Origin: Thiohalomonas denitrificans
Lineage (GTDB): Bacteria; Pseudomonadota; Gammaproteobacteria; Thiohalomonadales; Thiohalomonadaceae
DNA: 36,285 bases
Assembly (NCBI RefSeq): GCF_016841685.1
Contig: NZ_JAENYR010000035.1
Location: 1-36,285 of the forward strand
Direction: 5' to 3'
The notes under the pieces are model-generated. The model had not been told where the DNA came from. It worked only from the letters and a program-made list of their open reading frames with translations, and made no database searches. Each line of letters begins with the position of its first letter. The stretch's first letter is position 1. Positions 30,850-36,285 of the stretch are shown here, piece after piece. The translations under genes were made by a program, and so were the position numbers.

Positions 30850-30914
30850 AGGTGATGTCCCCCTAAATCCTTTTTGTTGTGTCTGCGAGGTGGTTAGGCA
30901 ATTGAATTTGTTAA

Positions 30915-30930
30915 CCACAAGATATTGTGG
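30915..30930. promoter_or_regulatory. NrdR box upstream of nrdJa
   Basis: CCACAAGATATTGTGG is a 16-bp near-perfect palindrome matching the NrdR-box pattern (ACAC-A-TATAT-GTGT type), 66 bp upstream of the GTG. NrdR represses nrd operons when dATP/ATP is high. A second box at the usual spacing of about 30 bp is not obvious. Confidence 0.8.
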
Positions 30931-31242
30931 CGATACAATGTAGGTTAGGACTTAACGGGGAGGGTGTCAACCTGCGGGATGCCGATTAGCGCACGATAGC
31001 GCAAAACATATAATAACTATCAATCAACGAGTTACGGAACCTACCGAAGAATCCACTGTAGGAATCGCAGCTAGGAGCTGCTAATCCCTGGCAGTTTTTC
31101 AAAATCGGCCCGAAACCCAATATGTTGTGTCCCTGATGTCGGCGCTCCAAGGCATGTTTCACGCCGAGTGAGTCCTCGCTAACTCTCTTCGCAGCCCATC
31201 TGGAGGCCCCCGGCCGCCAGGAACCCACCCTTTTTACAGGGG
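30931..31242. other. Divergent intergenic region nrdJa / hsp20 (about 310 bp)
   Basis: No gene. It carries the promoter of nrdJa on one side and the sigma-32-like promoter on the other. A GCAGCTAGGAGCTGC inverted repeat (31067-31081) lies in the middle; no cobalamin riboswitch could be made out. Confidence 0.5.
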
Positions 31243-31271
31243 CTTGAAGTCGCCCTCGGCTGTACCTATAT
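31243..31271 (+). promoter_or_regulatory. Sigma-32-like heat-shock promoter
   Basis: CTTGAA (31243-31248) and CCTATAT (31265-31271), 16 bases apart, resemble the sigma-32 elements CTTGAAA and CCCATNT. It is placed 38 bp before the Hsp20 start codon, in agreement with a heat-shock regulon gene. Confidence 0.5.
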
Positions 31272-31308
31272 CCGGAGAATACCCGTTTATTCAGAGGAGG
31301 TGACTACC

Positions 31309-31740
31309 ATGGCACTGACACAGTACGACCCGTGGAACATGCTGGACCAGATCCGCCGCGAGATGGATCGCATGTATGAAGGCCGCGAAGGTGAAAGCCC
31401 GATGTCCACCAGCGACTGGGCGCCGGCAGTGGATATCAAGGAGGAGCCGGATGGCTTCACCATCCATGCAGATGTCCCCGGCGTTAATCCCAAGGAGATC
31501 GATATCCATGCTGAAAACGGGATGCTGACCATCAAGGGGGAGCGCGAGTCCTCGAAAAAAGAGGCCCGCGAGGGCTACAAGCGGATGGAGCGCGCCTACG
31601 GCAACTTCTTCCGTCGCTTCACCCTGCCCGATACGGCCGATACGGACAAAATAGCCGCCAAGTGCGAAAATGGCGTTCTGACCGTGCATATCCCCAAGCA
31701 CGAGAAGGTCCAGCCCCGCAAGATCGCTGTCGAGGGCTAG
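31309..31740 (+). CDS. Small heat-shock protein, Hsp20/alpha-crystallin family
   Basis: A 143-aa ATP-independent holdase. The alpha-crystallin domain runs from about residue 40 ([20 protein letters not shown]) through [26 protein letters not shown] and [20 protein letters not shown] to [14 protein letters not shown]. The C-terminal IxI-type motif is weak (RKIAVEG). ATG 31309 has GAGGAGGTG seven bases upstream; an upstream GTG at 31300 overlaps that Shine-Dalgarno and is unlikely. It starts a co-directional stress cluster with cbpA, cbpM and degQ. Confidence 0.92.
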   Translation: MALTQYDPWNMLDQIRREMDRMYEGREGESPMSTSDWAPAVDIKEEPDGFTIHADVPGVNPKEIDIHAENGMLTIKGERESSKKEAREGYKRMERAYGNFFRRFTLPDTADTDKIAAKCENGVLTVHIPKHEKVQPRKIAVEG

Positions 31741-31822
31741 ACTCTTTGCCGGGCGGCGCCGGGAAACCCCGGCCCGCTCCGGTTTTATGCTTTTTGCTGC
31801 CAGACTCCAGAGCGCTGTCTTC

Positions 31823-32794
31823 ATGGAATACAAGGACTACTACAAAATCCTCGGCGTCAAACGCGACGCGTCCCAGGATGAAATCAAGCGGGCCTATCGT
31901 AAGCTGGCGCGCAAATACCATCCCGACGTCAGCAAGGAGGCGAATGCCGAGGAGCGTTTCAAGGAGCTGGGTGAAGCCTATGAGGTGCTCAAGGACCCGG
32001 AGAAGCGCGCCGCCTATGACCGCCTCGGCAGTAACTGGCAGTCGGGGCAGGATTTTCGGCCTCCTCCCGGCTGGGATTCCGGTTTTGAGTTCTCCGGCGG
32101 CGGTTTCACCGGTGCCAGAGGTGGCGAGGGGGATTTCTCCGACTTTTTCGAAAACATGTTTGGTGCCGGGAGTCCGTTTGGTGGCGGCTTTCGACAACGA
32201 ACCGGTGGCGCACGCGGCGGTTTTCGTGTTCGCGGCGAGGACCATCACGCCAAGGTCACCATTCGGCTGGAAGACGCCTATCACGGCGGAGAAAAACTCA
32301 TCCGGCTGGATAGCCCGCAGGTCGACCACCAGGGCCGGGTGGTCACCACCACCCGCTCGCTACGGGTACGCATCCCGCCGGGAGTCACCGAAGGACGGCA
32401 GATCCGCTTGCCGAAACAGGGCTCGCCGGGAACGGCGGGAGGCGAAGCGGGCGACCTCTATCTGGAGGTGCACTTCGAACCTCATTCCCTCTATCACCCC
32501 GAGGGCAAAGATCTCTATCTCAATCTGCCGATTACACCCTGGGAAGCGGCGCTGGGCGCCAAAGTGAAGGTGCCGACACTCGGCGGCAGGGTGGGGATGA
32601 GCATTCCCGCAGGTAGCCGTAGCGGACAGAAGCTGCGCCTCCGGGGGCGCGGTATACCAGGCAAGCCGCCGGGCGATCAGTACGTCATACTGGAAATCAT
32701 GACCCCGCCCGCCGATACCGATGCCAAGCGGGACTTCTACAAAAAGATGGCGCTTGAGATGCCGTTCGACCCGAGGGCACACCTGGGAGACTGA
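31823..32794 (+). CDS. cbpA: DnaJ-like co-chaperone CbpA (curved-DNA-binding protein)
   Basis: A 323-aa type II J-protein. J domain: [31 protein letters not shown] with the HPD triad, AAYDRLG. It is followed by a Gly/Phe-rich linker ([36 protein letters not shown]) and two beta-sandwich C-terminal domains ([54 protein letters not shown]). There is no zinc finger, which separates CbpA from DnaJ. It stimulates DnaK ATPase and binds DNA in the nucleoid. ATG 31823 gives the standard [12 protein letters not shown] opening. cbpM follows four bases after the stop. Confidence 0.93.
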   Translation: MEYKDYYKILGVKRDASQDEIKRAYRKLARKYHPDVSKEANAEERFKELGEAYEVLKDPEKRAAYDRLGSNWQSGQDFRPPPGWDSGFEFSGGGFTGARGGEGDFSDFFENMFGAGSPFGGGFRQRTGGARGGFRVRGEDHHAKVTIRLEDAYHGGEKLIRLDSPQVDHQGRVVTTTRSLRVRIPPGVTEGRQIRLPKQGSPGTAGGEAGDLYLEVHFEPHSLYHPEGKDLYLNLPITPWEAALGAKVKVPTLGGRVGMSIPAGSRSGQKLRLRGRGIPGKPPGDQYVILEIMTPPADTDAKRDFYKKMALEMPFDPRAHLGD

Positions 32795-32798
32795 CACG

Positions 32799-33122
32799 AT
32801 GACGCAGCGCAAGAACCTGACCGTCACCGTACTGGAAGAAGAGGATCGGCTGACTTTCGGCGAGGTCTGCCGGGCCTGTGACGTCAGTGCGGAATACGTT
32901 ATTCAGTTGGTGGACGAGGGCCTGCTGGAACCCCTCGGCGAGGAGCCGATCCAATGGTCCTTTTCCGCCACTGTGGTCCAGCGAGTCCGGACGGCGCGGC
33001 GACTGCAGCAGGACATGGAAATCAACCTGCCGGGTATCGCCCTGGCCCTGGACCTGCTTGATGAGGTCCAGGGCTTGCGTAACCGCGTCCGGGCCCTCGA
33101 ACAGCGGCTGGAGGAGCGGTAG
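32799..33122 (+). CDS. cbpM: Chaperone modulator CbpM
   Basis: A 107-aa MerR-like helix-turn-helix protein (LTFGEVCRACDVSAEYVIQL, VDEGLLEPLGEEP), then FSATVVQRVRTARRLQQDME and a C-terminal coiled coil (LDEVQGLRNRVRALEQRLEE). CbpM binds the J domain of CbpA and blocks its co-chaperone and DNA-binding activity. The gene starts four bases after cbpA, the usual tight operon pairing, which backs the identification. Confidence 0.9.
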   Translation: MTQRKNLTVTVLEEEDRLTFGEVCRACDVSAEYVIQLVDEGLLEPLGEEPIQWSFSATVVQRVRTARRLQQDMEINLPGIALALDLLDEVQGLRNRVRALEQRLEER

Positions 33123-33313
33123 CCGGGACCCCTTTGCAGTTACTGTGGTAAAAAATCCCGGAACTTCAGCCGCAGGCCGCTGTCTCTGGTTTCTAACAGG
33201 GATATAGAAGAACCCGTGAAGAGGTAACACCGCGGGACAAGGGTCCGATCCGCTGGCCTGCACCGGCCTGCGCGGTGAATTCAAATTCAGGTTAATCATC
33301 AGAAAGGTTGATC

Positions 33314-34687
33314 ATGAAACGAGTCTCCCTGGCGGCATTCGCGGCCGCCGCACTGCTTTCGTTCGGTTTTGTTCCACACAGCGCCATGGCAGCACTACCT
33401 GCCAGTGACAGTCAGGGTGAGCCGTTGCCGACGCTGGCTCCGATGATCGAGCGTGCGGTTCCCGCTGTGGTCAATATCTTTACCCGCACGCGGATCCTGC
33501 AGCGCCAGCACCCTCTGTTTTCGGATCCCTTCTTCCGGCACTTTTTTGACGTCCCCGAACCCCGCGAACGTTACGCTCAAAGCCTGGGGTCCGGTGTGAT
33601 CATCGATTCGGAAAATGGCTATGTGGTCACCAATCACCACGTCATTGCCCGGGCCGTGGAGATCGCGGTGAATCTCCAGGATGGGCGGACCCTTCAGGCC
33701 GAACTGGTAGGGTCCGACCCCGACTCGGATCTGGCCGTGCTCAAGGTGGAACAGGATGGTCTCACCGCCCTGCCCTTTGCCGATTCCGACCAGCTCAGAG
33801 TGGGCGATTTCGTGGTCGCCATCGGCAATCCCTTCGGCTTGGGCCAGACGGTGACCTCCGGTATGGTCAGCGCCCTCTCCCGTTCGGGACTGGGCATCGA
33901 GGGGTATGAAGACTTCATCCAGACCGATGCCTCCATCAATCCCGGCAATTCGGGCGGTGCCTTGGTCAATCTGCGCGGCGAACTGGTGGGCATCAACACC
34001 GCCATTCTCTCCCAGAGCGGCGGCAATATCGGTATCGGCTTCGCCATACCGATCAACATGGCCCGCGAAATAACCGAACAGCTGGTGGAATACGGCGAGG
34101 TCCGCCGCGGCCATCTGGGTGCGCAGGCACAGGATCTGACCCCTGAGCTGGCCCGGGCCTTCGGGTTGAAGAGCCAGCCCGGCGCAGTCGTCACCCGGGT
34201 GGAACCCGGTTCCCCCGCGGACAAAGCGGGGCTGGCGGCCGGCGACGTGGTAGTGGCGGTTAATGGCCGCCCGGTCCGCGATGCCACCGATGTCCGCAAT
34301 GCCATCGGCTTGTTGCGGATTGACCAACGGGTAAGCCTGAAGGTGGTCCGCAATGGCGAGACCCGGACCCTGGAGGCGATAATCCGGGAACCTGCAACCG
34401 CGGCGATCGAGGGCCAGAAGCTACACCCGCGCCTTGCCGGAGCCCAGTTCGGCAACATACCCGAAAGCTCCAGGCTCGCCGGCAAAGTAGAGGGGATACT
34501 GGTGACCGAGGTCGACCGCAGCAAGGCCGCCTGGCAGGCCGGGCTACGTCCCGGCGACGTGATCACCCAGGCCAATCGCCAGTCGGTGACCAATCTTCGG
34601 GAGCTGGAAAAGGCTGTGAAGGGTAGCGACGGCCTGCTATTGAATATCGTCCGGGGCAACGGTGCGCTGTACCTGCTGATTCGCTAG
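33314..34687 (+). CDS. degQ: Periplasmic serine endoprotease DegQ/DegP (HtrA family)
   Basis: A 457-aa HtrA protease: signal peptide (SLAAFAAAALLSFGFVPHSAMA), trypsin-like domain with catalytic His109 (VVTNHHVI), Asp139 (SDPDSDLAVLK) and Ser213 (NPGNSGGALV), and two PDZ domains (RRGHLGAQAQDLTPELARAF ... PGSPADKAGLAAGDVVVAVN; LAGKVEGILVTEVDRSKAAW ... GLRPGDVITQANRQSV). It degrades or refolds damaged envelope proteins. The linker loop LQRQHPLFSDPFFRHFFDVP is short, as in DegQ/DegS, so DegQ rather than DegP is preferred. AAAGG lies seven bases before the ATG. A 190-bp gap after cbpM suggests its own promoter. Confidence 0.92.
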   Translation: MKRVSLAAFAAAALLSFGFVPHSAMAALPASDSQGEPLPTLAPMIERAVPAVVNIFTRTRILQRQHPLFSDPFFRHFFDVPEPRERYAQSLGSGVIIDSENGYVVTNHHVIARAVEIAVNLQDGRTLQAELVGSDPDSDLAVLKVEQDGLTALPFADSDQLRVGDFVVAIGNPFGLGQTVTSGMVSALSRSGLGIEGYEDFIQTDASINPGNSGGALVNLRGELVGINTAILSQSGGNIGIGFAIPINMAREITEQLVEYGEVRRGHLGAQAQDLTPELARAFGLKSQPGAVVTRVEPGSPADKAGLAAGDVVVAVNGRPVRDATDVRNAIGLLRIDQRVSLKVVRNGETRTLEAIIREPATAAIEGQKLHPRLAGAQFGNIPESSRLAGKVEGILVTEVDRSKAAWQAGLRPGDVITQANRQSVTNLRELEKAVKGSDGLLLNIVRGNGALYLLIR

Positions 34688-34711
34688 CCGCCGCAGGAGC
34701 GGTCCGTCGTA

Positions 34712-35096
34712 TCCCCCGGCTGCGCAGACCCGAATCACTGAAGAGCGGGTAACCACGGGGTGAAACCGGGTTATTTTCTCCCCCGTGCGCCCCGTGTTCC
34801 CCGTGGTTCAAAAATTCGAGGCGTGAATCGTTGAGTTCTTCAGGAGACATTGGCTCGGCGCATTTGGAGAATGCTCCCTACCTCCGGTGTGCCGCGGATG
34901 GGACTGAGCCGGGGCAGCATTCATTCCTTCGGTAGTTGCGAGTCGTATCTCCCTGCTGCGCAGACCCGAATCACTGAAGAACGGTTAACCACGGGGTGAA
35001 ACAAGTTTTTCGGGTTATTTTCTCCCCGTGCGCCCCGTGTACCCCGTGGTTCAAAATTCAAGGGATGAATCGTTGAGCTCTTCAGGGGGGCATTGC
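34712..35096. repeat. Two 140-bp direct repeats with internal inverted repeats
   Basis: 34727-34853 and 34968-35096 are about 85 percent identical (gaatcactgaagagcgggta ... gtgaatcgttgagttcttca). Each contains AACCACGGGG and, about 50 bp on, CCCCGTGGTT, which can form a long hairpin around an ACGGGGCGCACGGGG block. No gene is present in 34688-35304; short open frames across it are repeat translations. Confidence 0.85.
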
Positions 35097-35220
35097 CATT
35101 GGTGCATTTAAAGAATGCGCCCTAGGGTCCGGATGGGCCACACGGGGCGACTCTGCCATTCGGGCATTGAGGATGGAGTCGGGGCCATCTACTTGGCCCA
35201 AAATTTATCTATGGGGATAG

Positions 35221-35248
35221 TTGACAAATCTTGTGAGGTATATATATT
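35221..35248 (+). promoter_or_regulatory. Sigma-70 promoter of the 150-aa gene
   Basis: TTGACA (35221-35226), a 16-bp spacer and TATATT (35243-35248) form a near-consensus promoter in a local AT-rich patch, 57 bp before the start codon of the next gene. Confidence 0.75.
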
Positions 35249-35304
35249 AGCAAATAAGTCGGTTATTAATTACTTCTCACCTGGAACCGACAGGAGGTGC
35301 AGAT

Positions 35305-35757
35305 ATGGCAAGCCTGATCAACAACTTCCCCCACAACGGTGTAGTGACGCTCAACCGCGTAATCCTCAAACCGGAATACAGCGTCGAGGACCTCGAAGAG
35401 CGCGTGGCGATGCTCTGTGAAAACGTCAAGACCTACCACTCCGAAACCGGTTTCGTCGGCGGCTTCGTCGCGCTGAACAGCGGCGCGATCTCCAATGAAG
35501 GTTCGACGGCCGGACAGACGGTGGAGAGCCCGATGAAAGGCAGGGAGGCACTCATCATCACCTTCTGGAACAGCTTCAACGAGCATGAGGAGTCGCACAA
35601 ATCCGACACTTTCCAGCCGCTCTTCAAGGATGTGCTGGCGCTGTGCGAAAACGGCAACGAGGAAATCGCCTACGAAATGCTCTGGTCCGGCGCCGCCTAT
35701 TCCCCTGAGGAGGCCCGCGAAGCGCAGAAGGCCAAGCAGATGTATGCAGTCGGCTAG
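35305..35757 (+). CDS. Unrecognised 150-aa soluble protein, strongly expressed signals
   Basis: I do not recognise this gene. The protein has no signal peptide. Segments such as TGFVGGFVALNSGAISNEGS, ALIITFWNSFNEHEESHKSD and FQPLFKDVLALCENGNEEIA suggest a dimeric alpha/beta-barrel (ABM/ferredoxin-like) fold with a strand-helix 'FWNSFNEHEESH' element common in such proteins, but this is inference. Expression signals are unusually good: a near-consensus promoter, AGGAGGTG five bases before the ATG, a short leader and two consecutive terminators. It is monocistronic. High expression of a small barrel protein could mean a metabolic or stress role. Confidence 0.75.
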   Translation: MASLINNFPHNGVVTLNRVILKPEYSVEDLEERVAMLCENVKTYHSETGFVGGFVALNSGAISNEGSTAGQTVESPMKGREALIITFWNSFNEHEESHKSDTFQPLFKDVLALCENGNEEIAYEMLWSGAAYSPEEAREAQKAKQMYAVG

Positions 35758-35785
35758 CAGCCGGCACCATCGGTCAACACCCCCA

Positions 35786-35807
35786 AGCCTCTCCCCCGGA
35801 GGCTTTT
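35786..35807 (+). terminator. Rho-independent terminator 1
   Basis: AGCCTC (35786-35791), loop of C-rich sequence, GAGGCTTTTT. It is 28 bp after the stop codon of the 150-aa gene. Confidence 0.85.
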
Positions 35808-35809
35808 TC

Positions 35810-35838
35810 GAGGTGCCGGAAGGCGCCTCTTTTTTTTT
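35810..35838 (+). terminator. Rho-independent terminator 2
   Basis: GAGGTGCC / GGCGCCTC stem with a short loop, followed by nine or more T. It follows terminator 1 directly, a back-to-back arrangement. Confidence 0.85.
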
Positions 35839-35929
35839 GGCTCGTCAGCAGAAGTTGCGAGTCACCTCCCTCGGTAATTGCGAGCACCGCCCGCCGCTGG
35901 CGCGGCTGCCTGAATCAGTGAGGAACATT

Positions 35930-36285
35930 GAGCCGTCATTGCGAGCCGTACCCGCCGCTACGCGGCCCAGAATCGGTGACGAACGTTCAGCCGTCATTGC
36001 GAGGAGCCCCAGCGACGCGGCAATCTGGGGTTTTGGGAGCAGGAGATTACTTCGTCGCCGGGGCTCGGCTTTGGCATCCTGCGTCGCTCTACCACCTACA
36101 TCCATGTAGGCGTCCTCGTAATGACAGCGAGGGCAAGTTCATCAGGAGTCGTACCCCCTGCTTGGCCAGCCCGAATCAGTGACGAACCTTTAGCCGTCAT
36201 TGCGAGCCGTACCCGCCGCTACGCGGCCCAGAATCGGTGACGAACGTTCAGCCGTCATTGCGAGGAGCCCCAGCGACGCGGCAAT
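35930..36285. repeat. REP-like dispersed repeat cluster (right end)
   Basis: Same family as 1-219 (gaggagccccagcgacgcgg, ggagcaggagattacttcgt). A 92-bp stretch starting gccgtcattgcgagccgtac is present twice with no visible change (35934-36025 and 36194-36285). No gene is seen. Confidence 0.85.

Noticed and set aside
33395-34659. Two long minus-strand open frames opposite degQ
   Set aside because: Shadow frames of the DegQ coding sequence, whose triad and PDZ motifs are clear.
1-36285. tRNA, rRNA or tmRNA genes
   Set aside because: No cloverleaf, GGTTCGAATCC-type T-arm or rRNA conserved segment was noticed on either strand.

Overview
The window looks like a chromosomal segment of a gammaproteobacterium. 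The gene families seen (split class II ribonucleotide reductase, PEP-CTERM exosortase substrate, CbpA/CbpM, DegQ) fit a Chromatiales/Ectothiorhodospiraceae-type organism, but this is inferred from families and style only; no rRNA or marker gene is present. It falls into a repeat-ridden accessory part (1 to about 26000) and an ordinary housekeeping part (26000 to 35800). Closely related REP-type repeats sit at both ends.

Region 1-5100 holds two unrecognised genes, a lipoprotein with an HEFVH zinc-protease motif, a PAP2 phosphatase lipoprotein, a cytochrome c with a C-terminal CIACH haem site and a PEP-CTERM protein. Region 5100-14100 is a mosaic: three divergent RadC/JAB-domain genes, two near-identical acyl-CoA thioesterase genes, a glutaredoxin, a class 3 lipase bracketed by about 246-bp direct repeats, two types of REP-associated tyrosine transposase (RAYT), and a decayed second copy of the module at 278-1035. 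Two copies of one RAYT element (12841-14105, 18021-19304) truncate a CSLREA/right-handed-repeat surface protein gene and an ABC-transporter ATPase gene. Between them lie a lipoprotein gene and a solo LuxR regulator; a 20-bp palindrome (16715-16734) adjoining the luxR stop codon keeps all 14 outer positions of the classical lux box.

Region 19398-25974 has the two most interesting systems. An IS110-family element (19398-20890) sits inside a REP-type repeat. Its 5' non-coding segment carries, in the right order and orientation, an 8-nt match to the left target flank (ACGGGGTC) and a 7-nt reverse complement of the right flank (GACCTGA). That is the layout expected of the target-binding loop of a bridge RNA programmed for GACCTGACCCCGT, and an exact unoccupied copy of this target is present at 8769-8781. 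Next to it is an integron-type cassette array without an integrase in view (CALIN-like). It has five genes on the minus strand separated by attC-like sites: a small membrane protein, a CHAT/caspase-like protein, a RloC/PrrC-like anticodon nuclease with zinc hook and R-x3-E...H residues, a DUF4279 protein and a nucleotidyl-cyclase-like protein. The content suggests defence or abortive-infection functions.

Region 26000-35800 carries the adenosylcobalamin-dependent ribonucleotide reductase split into nrdJa and nrdJb with a 73-aa ORF between them. nrdJa is interrupted by a 440-residue LAGLIDADG intein, and an NrdR-box palindrome lies upstream. The opposite strand has a stress cluster (hsp20, cbpA, cbpM, degQ) behind a sigma-32-like promoter, then a repeat-rich gap and a strongly signposted unrecognised 150-aa gene with two terminators.
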